7,208 nucleotides of DNA, from the NCBI GenBank assembly GCA_027011025.1, contig JALVAU010000302.1, forward strand, positions 1 to 7,208, given 5' to 3'. Below the pieces are notes generated by a model. The model made no database searches. It had not been told where the DNA came from and saw only the letters and a program-made list of their open reading frames with translations. Shown piece by piece: positions 1 through 6,386 of the stretch. The translations under genes were made by a program, and so were the position numbers. This DNA comes from Campylobacteraceae bacterium. GTDB lineage: Bacteria; Campylobacterota; Campylobacteria; Campylobacterales; Sulfurospirillaceae. Each line of letters starts with the position of its first letter. Positions within the stretch are counted from its first letter, which is position 1.

Positions 1-275
1 CAAAACAGGAAAATGCTGCATATCCAAGTGGCTCTTGCGCAGAAGAACAAGCCATCGGCAATATGATAGTCAATGGAGGCAAAATCATAAAGCACATCTT
101 AGTCATAGGTAAATCAGATGAACTCATCACTCCTTGTGGAGCATGCAGACAGCGTATACGAGAGTTTTGTGATGCAAGCACATTAATCCATATTTGCCAT
201 ATAGAAAAAGGCTTGCAAAGAAGCTTTCACTTAGATGAGCTCTTAGCCTACTCATTTGGTCCAGAAAACTTGTAA
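1..275 (+). CDS. cdd: Cytidine deaminase, C-terminal part (5' end outside window)
   Basis: Zinc-dependent cytosolic enzyme that deaminates cytidine and deoxycytidine to uridine and deoxyuridine in pyrimidine salvage. The reading frame is open from base 3 to the TAA at 273-275 and gives 90 residues. Both halves of the active site are visible: the SCAEE motif (zinc-ligand Cys and catalytic Glu at partial residues 12 and 14) and the PCGACRQ motif (zinc-ligand cysteines at 45 and 48, codons at 135-137 and 144-146). The C-terminus ends in FGPENL, as in many short CDAs. The short homotetrameric family is usually about 130 residues, so roughly 40 N-terminal residues lie upstream of the window. An ATG at 63 is internal and would remove the SCAEE half, so it is not the start. 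The gene converges on the nucleoside-importer unit, whose last stop lies one base away, which supports a nucleoside-salvage role. Family assignment is secure; substrate preference is not visible. Confidence 0.93.
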   Translation, partial: KQENAAYPSGSCAEEQAIGNMIVNGGKIIKHILVIGKSDELITPCGACRQRIREFCDASTLIHICHIEKGLQRSFHLDELLAYSFGPENL

Positions 276-276
276 C

Positions 277-1254
277 TTATCTCTCTTTTATATATGGAAT
301 ACCATCAGCTTTGGGAGCAATCGCTCGTCCGACAAATCCCGCTAAAAGGATAACAGTCAAGATATAAGGAGATGCTTGTATCAATTGAACCGGCACTTCT
401 CCTATGAGCGGTAAAGATACTCCTTGCAATCGCATAGATAGTGCTTCTAAAAATCCAAATAAAAAACAAGAAAACATGGCGGGAATAGGTTTCCATTTGC
501 CAAAAATCATCGCTGCTAGTGCTATATACCCTTGTCCGGCAGACATATCTTTGATAAAAGAAGCATTTTGCGCGATAGAGATATATGTGCCTCCAATACC
601 TGTCAAGATACCTCCTATAAGTACAGCTTTGTATCTTAAGAGATTGACTGATATACCGGCAGTATCAACGGCTTTAGGATTCTCACCCACTGCTCTTAGA
701 CGAAGTCCAAATCTAGTTTTAAAAAGCGTCCAGTATGTGAGTGCTACAGCAGCAAACGATACATAAACGAGCAAATTATAACCACTTAAAAGTTTTGAAT
801 AAATATCTCCAATGATTGGAATGTTGGATATAGTATCTACACCATAAAGATTGATAGGCATAAATCTAGCATCATTTGGTAATGTCGGTGTTTGTCCTGA
901 TCTGTGAAACCATGCCATTCCTAAGACTACAGTAAGTCCTGAAACTATGATATTGATAGCAACCCCACTTACTACCTGGTCACCCTTATGAGTTATAGAA
1001 GCAAATCCGTGTATGAGACTAAGTATGAGTCCGATGACTATAGCCGCACCAAGACCCAACCAAGCAGAGTGAGTCACTGCAGCAACACTAGCTGATGCAA
1101 AAGCACCGGCCAACAGCTTGCCTTCTAGTCCGATATCAACTACACCTGACCTCTCTGAGAAAATCCCAGCCATTGCTGCAAAAATCAATGGTGTAGATAT
1201 GCGTATGGTTGCAGAGAAGATAGAGAGTATCTCATTAAATGAAAAAAAATCCAT
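277..1254 (-). CDS. Nucleoside ABC transporter, permease subunit 2 (YufQ/RnsD-like)
   Basis: Inner-membrane permease of the BPD_transp_2 (branched-chain amino acid/ribose-type) superfamily, predicted to form the translocation pore together with the permease encoded just upstream. The 325-residue protein is highly hydrophobic, with about eight to nine membrane segments by eye (for example near 66-85, 97-116, 161-178, 208-229, 243-265 and 291-311). Family hallmarks are FSERSGVVDIGLEG at 32-45, LRAVGENP at 186-193 (the cytoplasmic loop expected to contact the ATPase) and AGQGYIALAAMIFGKW at 239-254. The ATG at 1254 has an AAGGGAG Shine-Dalgarno sequence (complement of 1262-1268) with a 7-base spacer, lying inside the end of the preceding gene. 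The preceding gene's stop is one base before this start, which suggests translational coupling. It is the last gene of the unit, and its stop sits one base from the convergent cdd stop. Nucleoside specificity is inferred from family and neighbours. Confidence 0.92.
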   Translation of the reverse strand: MDFFSFNEILSIFSATIRISTPLIFAAMAGIFSERSGVVDIGLEGKLLAGAFASASVAAVTHSAWLGLGAAIVIGLILSLIHGFASITHKGDQVVSGVAINIIVSGLTVVLGMAWFHRSGQTPTLPNDARFMPINLYGVDTISNIPIIGDIYSKLLSGYNLLVYVSFAAVALTYWTLFKTRFGLRLRAVGENPKAVDTAGISVNLLRYKAVLIGGILTGIGGTYISIAQNASFIKDMSAGQGYIALAAMIFGKWKPIPAMFSCFLFGFLEALSMRLQGVSLPLIGEVPVQLIQASPYILTVILLAGFVGRAIAPKADGIPYIKER

Positions 1255-1255
1255 T

Positions 1256-2377
1256 TTATATCTCCCTTAAGTTTCTAGTTTGATAAAAAACACAAAATAG
1301 TTTTTCTATCCATGGTCTGCTCATATATGTTAAAGCTCCGCTAAAAAGAATGATAAGCCCTTGAATGACAAACACCATCTCTTTTGAGATTATAGGCATA
1401 TCAAATGCTAACTCCGCACCACCTTGAAACAGTGCTCCAAATAAAATACTTGCCATGATTATACCCACAGGATGATTTCGCCCCATAAGAGCTACGGCGA
1501 TACCCGTAAATCCATATCCTGCTACAAAATCTAGCATAAGTTTATGTTGAACACCCATAATTTCATTAATCCCAACGAGCCCTGCAAGTCCACCCGAAAT
1601 TAACATAGTGATCATAACTACTCTTTTTGTTTTTATACCTGCATATGAAGCTGCTTGCTCACTAAATCCAACTGAGCGCATTTCATACCCCCATCGTGTA
1701 TGCCAAACATATATCCACACGAAGAAAGATGCTATAAGAGCAAATATAAAACTCAAATTAAGAGGTGATTCAGATATCTTAATTCCTATGTCCGCAAAAA
1801 TTGCTTGCATAGATGGCAACCATGCGTTATCTAAAAACGGACGACTTTGCGGAGTCATACTTCCAGGCTCTATAAATATATTAACAAGGAGATAGACCAT
1901 AAGGTTTGCTGCTATAAAGTTAAACATGATCGTGGTTATAACTATATGACTACCTCGATATGCTTGCAAATAAGCAGGTATTGCTGCCCACGCTGCTCCA
2001 AAAACCATAGATGCCATAAGTGCCATAGGCACAAGCATCCATGCTGGAAGATAATGATCAAATGCCAATAACACTACAGCAACACCAAGTCCACCTATAT
2101 ATGCTTGTCCTTCTCCACCGATATTAAATAACATAGAATGAAAAGCAATAGCTACGGCAAGTCCTGTGAATATAAAGTTAGTCGCATAATAGAGTGTATA
2201 TCCAACTCCTTCACTACTGCCAAAGGCTCCTTGTATCATCAACTTAATGGCTTCAAAAGGATTTGCGCCAATGAGATAAATGATGACGATAGAAACACTG
2301 AGTGCAAGCATAAGATTTATTAAAGGTATAACTACAATATCAATCCACACAGGTAGAGGCTTAGATGCTTGATTCAT
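1256..2377 (-). CDS. Nucleoside ABC transporter, permease subunit 1 (YufP/RnsC-like)
   Basis: Inner-membrane permease of the BPD_transp_2 superfamily and the second half of the importer pore. From the chosen start the protein has 373 residues with many hydrophobic segments (about 13-36, 66-80, 95-107, 112-133, 145-167, 208-225, 253-271, 287-299, 304-318 and 333-350). Hallmarks of this subunit are FNIGGEGQ at 84-91, the TTIMFNF stretch at 148-154 and the loop YEMRSVG at 231-237, expected to contact the ATPase. I chose the ATG at 2377 because a strong GAGGAG Shine-Dalgarno (complement of 2385-2390) sits 7 bases before it and the protein then begins MNQASKPLPVWID. An in-frame ATG at 2401 would add eight basic residues (MKIKRRVK) but would place this Shine-Dalgarno inside the gene. 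The start overlaps the ATPase gene end by 17 bases, consistent with coupled translation of a multi-subunit transporter. Confidence 0.92.
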   Translation of the reverse strand: MNQASKPLPVWIDIVVIPLINLMLALSVSIVIIYLIGANPFEAIKLMIQGAFGSSEGVGYTLYYATNFIFTGLAVAIAFHSMLFNIGGEGQAYIGGLGVAVVLLAFDHYLPAWMLVPMALMASMVFGAAWAAIPAYLQAYRGSHIVITTIMFNFIAANLMVYLLVNIFIEPGSMTPQSRPFLDNAWLPSMQAIFADIGIKISESPLNLSFIFALIASFFVWIYVWHTRWGYEMRSVGFSEQAASYAGIKTKRVVMITMLISGGLAGLVGINEIMGVQHKLMLDFVAGYGFTGIAVALMGRNHPVGIIMASILFGALFQGGAELAFDMPIISKEMVFVIQGLIILFSGALTYMSRPWIEKLFCVFYQTRNLREI

Positions 2378-3920
2378 TTTGACTCTCCTCTTTATTTTCA
2401 TATGAATTAGTCATCAACAAACCTAGCATTCTTTCATCTGCTTTACTTGCATCTACTTGTCCAACTATTTTCCCATCAAACATAACGATAATACGATCTG
2501 AAAGCGATAGAAGCTCATCGAGTTCTCCAGATACTAACAATACTGCACTTCCTTTATCTCTTATATCTACAATTTGTTTATGGATAAACTCTATAGCGCC
2601 GATATCTACACCTCTTGTAGGTTGCCCGACAAGCAAAACTTTAGGAATTTTTTCCATCTCTCTAGCCAAGATAAGCTTTTGTTGGTTTCCTCCTGAAAAA
2701 TTAGCAGATTTTATATCTGGATTATTTGGTCTAACATCAAAATTTTTCATCAGATATACACAATGGTTTCTTATTTCTTCAGTCTTTGTTAAAATAATCC
2801 CATTATAAGCTGAACTATTATGATATCCAAGTATAGCTGTCTCACTAGCCACAAATTGAGGAATTAATCCACGCTTAATTCTATCCTCCGGCACATGAGC
2901 AATACTTGCATTTCTAACAGCTCTTGGATCTGTTTGTCTCTTTGGGGTTATGGTAATATCAGAAATCTGAACTTTTCCTTCGCTACAAGGAGACAGACCA
3001 GAGAGTATTTCAAGTAGTTCACTCTGCCCATTTCCTGAAACACCGGCAACACCTACAATTTCCCCTGCTTTAACTTGAAAATTTATATTATCAAGTCTCT
3101 TTACACCTTGAGCATCAGTTAATCCCAAGTTTCTTACATCTATTAGAGTCTCACCCGGTTTTACAGGTGTTTTGTCGATTTCTAAATGAATTTTTCTACC
3201 TACCATTAGTTCGGCAAGTTCTTCTTTGCTCGTTTGCGATGTCTTTAAACTAGTTACTATTTCACCGCCTCTCATAACCGACACATAATCCGTTAGTCTC
3301 ATAATTTCTCGCAGTTTATGAGTGATAATTACAATAGTAGTTCCTTGCTCTTTTAAAGCGCGCAGGATATCAAATAATTGATCAGCTTCTTGTGGAGTTA
3401 AAACACCTGTAGGCTCATCAAGTATAAGTATCTTAGCGCCTCTATATAAAGCTTTTATAGTCTCTACTCGTTGCTGTTGTCCAACCGGTATATTTTGAAC
3501 TAAAGCATTCAAATCAACATATAGACCATAACTCTCTTCAAGTTTTCTAATCTCATTTTTAGCATTTGCAATGCTATGTGAGAGCATCATGCCACTCTCT
3601 GCTCCCAAAATTATATTCTCAAGTACTGTAAAATTTTCTACAAGCATGAAATGTTGATGAACCATACCAATACCGGCATTGATAGCATCAGTAGAGTTTT
3701 TTATGGTGGTTTCTTTGGAGTTTACATATATTTTACCATGGTCTGCTTCATAAAAACCATACAATATACTCATAAGAGTAGATTTACCTGCACCATTTTC
3801 ACCTACTATTCCATGAATGGTGCCCTTATAAATTTTTAAATTTACATTTTTATTTGCCTGAACTGAACCAAAGGACTTTGAAATGTCCTTTAGTTCTATG
3901 GCAACAGGAGAATCAGTCAT
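2361..3920 (-). CDS. Nucleoside ABC transporter, double-domain ATP-binding subunit (YufO/RnsB-like)
   Basis: Cytoplasmic ATPase that powers the importer. Its 519 residues hold two fused nucleotide-binding domains, as in sugar and nucleoside importers of the RbsA/YufO kind. Domain 1 is complete: Walker A GENGAGKST at 40-48, Q-loop Gln89, a signature-like PVGQQQR at 145-151 in place of LSGGQ, Walker B ILILDE at 164-169 and switch His201. Domain 2 has an intact signature FSGGNQQK (408-415). Its own Walker A is degenerate (GVSGNGQS at 293-300, no GKS/T), its Walker B reads LLVGQP with Gly432-Gln433 where Asp-Glu is usual, and the switch region has VSGELDE instead of His. This asymmetry is typical of the family as I know it, not a sign of decay. 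The ATG at 3920 is the only sensible start: a TAG lies in frame at 3933-3935. No Shine-Dalgarno is visible upstream. The start is 20 bases after the binding-protein stop. Confidence 0.95.
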   Translation of the reverse strand: MTDSPVAIELKDISKSFGSVQANKNVNLKIYKGTIHGIVGENGAGKSTLMSILYGFYEADHGKIYVNSKETTIKNSTDAINAGIGMVHQHFMLVENFTVLENIILGAESGMMLSHSIANAKNEIRKLEESYGLYVDLNALVQNIPVGQQQRVETIKALYRGAKILILDEPTGVLTPQEADQLFDILRALKEQGTTIVIITHKLREIMRLTDYVSVMRGGEIVTSLKTSQTSKEELAELMVGRKIHLEIDKTPVKPGETLIDVRNLGLTDAQGVKRLDNINFQVKAGEIVGVAGVSGNGQSELLEILSGLSPCSEGKVQISDITITPKRQTDPRAVRNASIAHVPEDRIKRGLIPQFVASETAILGYHNSSAYNGIILTKTEEIRNHCVYLMKNFDVRPNNPDIKSANFSGGNQQKLILAREMEKIPKVLLVGQPTRGVDIGAIEFIHKQIVDIRDKGSAVLLVSGELDELLSLSDRIIVMFDGKIVGQVDASKADERMLGLLMTNSYENKEESQNESSI

Positions 3921-3940
3921 AAATATTTTATACTATTAAA

Positions 3941-4927
3941 TTATTTGCAACTATTGTTTGACATATAGTCATGAACGATTATTTTTCCTGAAATTATATC
4001 TGCTTTAGCTTTTTGGACAGCTTTCTTCATTTTATCTGTGATTAGATTTTTATTATACTTATCATATGCCCAATCTACACCATTTTCCTTAAGTCCGAGT
4101 GATATGATACCTGGTTTAAAAGTACCATTTTTAACAGATTTGTAAAAATTATAAGCTGCTACATCAACTCTTTTTACCATAGATGTAAGCATAGTACCCG
4201 GCTGTAAATAGTTCTGATCTGAATCTACGCCAATTGCTAATTTACCTGCATCTTTTGCCGCTTGATATACACCTATGCCAGTACCGCCAGCTGCTGCAAA
4301 AACTACATCCACACCTCTATCAAATTGAGCTTTTGCAAGCTCTCCACCCTTACTAGGATCATTCCATGCCGAAGGTGTACTGCCTGTCATATTTTGGATT
4401 ACTTCAACTTTAGGGTCTGCATATTTTGCGCCTTGTGCATATCCACACTCAAATTTTCTGATTAAAGGTATATCCATACCGCCAATAAATCCAACTTTAT
4501 GAGTTTTTGAAGCCATAGCTGCTAACATACCAACAAGAAATGAGCCTTCTTGCTCTTTAAATACTATTGATTGTACATTTGGTTTATTTACTACCATATC
4601 TATGATAGCAAATTTTGTATTCGGATATTCCCCGGCCACTTTTTCAATAGCAGGACCTTGAGCAAAACCGATACCCAAAATTGGGTTAGCGCCCCTTTTG
4701 GCCATTTTTTTAATCGCTTGTTCTCTCTGTGTTGGGTTTGTTACCTCAAAACTTTTATAGCTTATACCTGTCTCTTTTTTGAATTTTTCAACACCATTAT
4801 AGACACCCTCATTGAATGATTTATCAAATTTACCACCCATATCAAATACAACAGCAGGCTTAAAATCAGCCGCCAAAAGTCCTGCAACTGTCGCTGCAAG
4901 AATAACTCCAGTCTTCCATATTTTCAT
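3941..4927 (-). CDS. BMP/PnrA-family periplasmic nucleoside-binding protein
   Basis: Substrate-capturing component of the importer, 328 residues, of the BMP family (PnrA/TmpC of Treponema, YufN of Bacillus), whose characterised members bind nucleosides. Residues 1-20 look like a Sec signal peptide: Lys2 and Lys5, a hydrophobic core at 7-18, and probable cleavage near Ala19-Ala20. There is no lipobox cysteine, so the mature protein should be soluble in the periplasm, unlike the lipoproteins of Gram-positives and spirochaetes. Family motifs include FDMGGKFDKSFN (28-39), GIGFAQ (85-90), the VGFIGG strand (145-150) and GVDSDQ (233-238), the last probably contacting the ribose. The mature protein has only two cysteines, Cys161 and Cys327. 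The ATG at 4927 has an AAGGGAG Shine-Dalgarno (complement of 4934-4940, 6-base spacer). It is the first gene of the unit, behind the promoter at 4951-4959. Which nucleosides it binds cannot be read from the sequence. Confidence 0.94.
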   Translation of the reverse strand: MKIWKTGVILAATVAGLLAADFKPAVVFDMGGKFDKSFNEGVYNGVEKFKKETGISYKSFEVTNPTQREQAIKKMAKRGANPILGIGFAQGPAIEKVAGEYPNTKFAIIDMVVNKPNVQSIVFKEQEGSFLVGMLAAMASKTHKVGFIGGMDIPLIRKFECGYAQGAKYADPKVEVIQNMTGSTPSAWNDPSKGGELAKAQFDRGVDVVFAAAGGTGIGVYQAAKDAGKLAIGVDSDQNYLQPGTMLTSMVKRVDVAAYNFYKSVKNGTFKPGIISLGLKENGVDWAYDKYNKNLITDKMKKAVQKAKADIISGKIIVHDYMSNNSCK

Positions 4928-4950
4928 TTATAACTCCCTTTTTTTGCGGT

Positions 4951-4959
4951 ATTATAACA
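4951..4959 (-). promoter_or_regulatory. Extended -10 promoter for the nucleoside-importer unit
   Basis: Read on the minus strand, this is TGTTATAAT: a perfect TATAAT at 4956-4951 preceded by TG and one base, the classic extended -10 arrangement. The position 17 bases further upstream reads TCCAAA, a poor -35 box, while the DNA between is almost pure A/T. That pattern is common for sigma-70 promoters of Campylobacterota. Transcription would start near 4944 and leave a leader of only about 17 bases that already contains the AAGGGAG ribosome-binding site. Assignment is by motif and position only. Confidence 0.7.
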
Positions 4960-4974
4960 TAAAAATATTTTTAT
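4959..4974. repeat. 16-bp perfect AT palindrome in the divergent intergenic region
   Basis: ATAAAAATATTTTTAT is a perfect inverted repeat with no spacer. It abuts and overlaps by one base the TG element of the importer promoter and lies between the two divergent genes. It could be an operator half-site pair, an A-tract bend that helps the promoter, or chance in very AT-rich DNA. Its placement over the -16 to -31 region relative to the presumed start would suit a repressor or a bending element, but no regulator gene is nearby. Confidence 0.4.
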
Positions 4975-4997
4975 TTGGAGTAATTAAGAACAGTTTT

Positions 4998-5026
4998 GAT
5001 AAACTTTTGAAAATATAAAAATTAGG
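4998..5026 (+). promoter_or_regulatory. Weak candidate promoter and ribosome-binding site for deoA
   Basis: The deoA start at 5035 is preceded by a modest AGG (5024-5026, 8-base spacer) as ribosome-binding site. No textbook promoter is present. GATAAA (4998-5003) is the most workable -10, giving a leader of about 25 bases, with TTTGGA (4974-4979) as a poor -35. A TATAAA at 5014-5019 is a better-looking hexamer, but transcription from it would begin at the ribosome-binding site itself. The promoter for deoA must lie between 4928 and 5034 unless it is read from further upstream, which the divergent gene makes unlikely. Confidence 0.3.
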
Positions 5027-5034
5027 TCAAGATT

Positions 5035-6345
5035 ATGTTTATACCACAAGAATTTATACGAAAAAAGAGAGACAATAAGCCACTAAAAAAAGAAGATATA
5101 GAAGAATTTATAAAAGGTGTAAGTGATGGAAGTGTTGCAAATGAACACATTAGTGCATTTGCTATGGCAGTTTTTTTTAATGGAATGAGCTTAGAAGAAA
5201 AAACCAATCTTACGATAGCGATGAAAAATTCGGGCAATACTTTGAAATGGGATGATTTAGACGGCCCTGTAGTTGACAAGCACTCTACCGGCGGTATTGG
5301 CGATGTTGTATCTCTTATGCTCGGGCCAATGCTAGCTGCATGTGGAGCTTACATACCTATGATCTCTGGTCGTGGTCTTGGTCATACCGGTGGAACACTC
5401 GATAAATTTGAATCTATACCGGGATACAATGTTTACCCCGATGATGCACTATTTAAAAAAGTAGTTAAAGAGTGTGGAGTTGCTATCATAGGTCAAACCT
5501 CATCTCTAGCGCCCGCCGATAAAAGGATATACTCCATAAGAGATGTAACGGCAACTGTCGAGAGTGTACCTATGATAAGTGCCTCAATCCTCGCTAAAAA
5601 ATTAGCAGAAGGGCTAGATACACTTATCATGGATGTGAAAGTGGGAAGTGGAGCCTTTATGCCAACCTATGATCTCTCACGCGAACTTGCTAGGTCTATA
5701 GTGGAAATTGCAAATAATGCCGGTGTTAAAACAAATGCTATTTTAACAGATATGAATCAATGTTTAGCATATAATGCCGGTAATGCAATAGAAGTAAGAG
5801 AAGCAGTTGAGTATTTGCAAAACAGAAGAAAAAATCCACGGCTACACAAAATCAATATGGCACTCTGCTCTCAAGCACTCATCAATGCAAACTTAGCAAA
5901 GAGTAAAGATGATGCCAATAAGAAGCTAGAACTTGCACTTAGCAGTGGAAAAGCTTTAGAGATTTTCGCAAAAATGACATCTATGCTTGGAGGGCCAAGT
6001 GACTTTTGTGAAAACTATAACAAATACTTGAAAAAAGCTCCCATAATGGAGCCTGTTTATGCACCACAAAGCGGCATCATCAAATCAATGGATATGATTG
6101 CAATAGGCATGAGTATAGTAGGACTTGGTGGCGGTCGCATAAAACCAAATGATAAGATAGATCATAGTGTAGGACTTGAAAATGTGATAAAACTTGGAAC
6201 CAAAGTAGACTTACATACTCCTCTTGTAACTATTCATGCAAAAGATCAAGCTTCGTTTGAAGAAGCAAAAAAGAGAGTATTAGATGCTATAATTATAGGG
6301 GATACCAAACCAGAAGTTAAAGAGATATATGAGGTGATATCTTAA
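5035..6345 (+). CDS. deoA: Thymidine phosphorylase
   Basis: Cytosolic glycosyltransferase-fold enzyme that splits thymidine or deoxyuridine with phosphate into thymine or uracil plus 2-deoxyribose-1-phosphate. The 436-residue length matches E. coli DeoA (about 440), and similarity as I recall it runs end to end, from MF..QE.IRKKRD onward. The alpha domain and hinge come first, then the phosphate-binding stretch VDKHSTGG at 80-87. The family signature SGRGLGHTGGTLDKFE lies at 111-126, with Phe at 125 where an aliphatic residue is commoner. Residues equivalent to the E. coli base-binding Arg171, Ser186 and Lys190 are present as Arg169, Ser184 and Lys188, and phosphate-binding Lys, Ser and Thr positions are kept (Lys82, Ser84, Ser93, Ser111, Thr121). 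The C-terminal domain (about 340-436) carries the GLGGGRIKPNDKIDHSVG stretch. It is divergent from the importer genes, which fits an uptake-plus-phosphorolysis module. A pyrimidine-nucleoside phosphorylase with broader specificity is the alternative, but the sequence is closer to DeoA. Confidence 0.96.
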   Translation: MFIPQEFIRKKRDNKPLKKEDIEEFIKGVSDGSVANEHISAFAMAVFFNGMSLEEKTNLTIAMKNSGNTLKWDDLDGPVVDKHSTGGIGDVVSLMLGPMLAACGAYIPMISGRGLGHTGGTLDKFESIPGYNVYPDDALFKKVVKECGVAIIGQTSSLAPADKRIYSIRDVTATVESVPMISASILAKKLAEGLDTLIMDVKVGSGAFMPTYDLSRELARSIVEIANNAGVKTNAILTDMNQCLAYNAGNAIEVREAVEYLQNRRKNPRLHKINMALCSQALINANLAKSKDDANKKLELALSSGKALEIFAKMTSMLGGPSDFCENYNKYLKKAPIMEPVYAPQSGIIKSMDMIAIGMSIVGLGGGRIKPNDKIDHSVGLENVIKLGTKVDLHTPLVTIHAKDQASFEEAKKRVLDAIIIGDTKPEVKEIYEVIS

Positions 6346-6386
6346 ATTTTGCTACTTGAGTTTTTTAAAATTAATAAAGGATTTAT

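Noticed and set aside
404..766. A 120-codon open frame on the plus strand inside the second permease gene.
   Set aside because: It is antisense to a clearly recognisable membrane protein, resembles no family I know, lacks a good ribosome-binding site and has the composition expected of a mirrored hydrophobic gene.
3163..3280. Degenerate Walker A and B of the second ATPase domain as evidence of gene decay.
   Set aside because: The reading frame is intact, the second signature motif is perfect, and the same asymmetry is usual in double-domain nucleoside and sugar importer ATPases.
5014..5019. TATAAA as the -10 box of deoA.
   Set aside because: Transcription would begin at about 5026, on top of the AGG ribosome-binding site, leaving a leader of about nine bases; the earlier GATAAA is more workable though still weak.
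5022..5279. An 85-codon minus-strand open frame over the start of deoA.
   Set aside because: It lies opposite the conserved N-terminus of DeoA and has no recognisable motif; the deoA frame explains the sequence fully.
6343..6371. A TAAAAT hexamer (6366-6371) as a separate promoter for the HIT gene.
   Set aside because: There is no matching -35 or TG extension, and such hexamers are expected by chance in this AT-rich gap.
6346..6386. Possible terminator hairpin between deoA and the HIT gene (AATTTT ... AAAATT around a T-run).
   Set aside because: The only pairing is six A/T base pairs with a long loop and no G/C, too weak for an intrinsic terminator. Co-transcription is the simpler reading.
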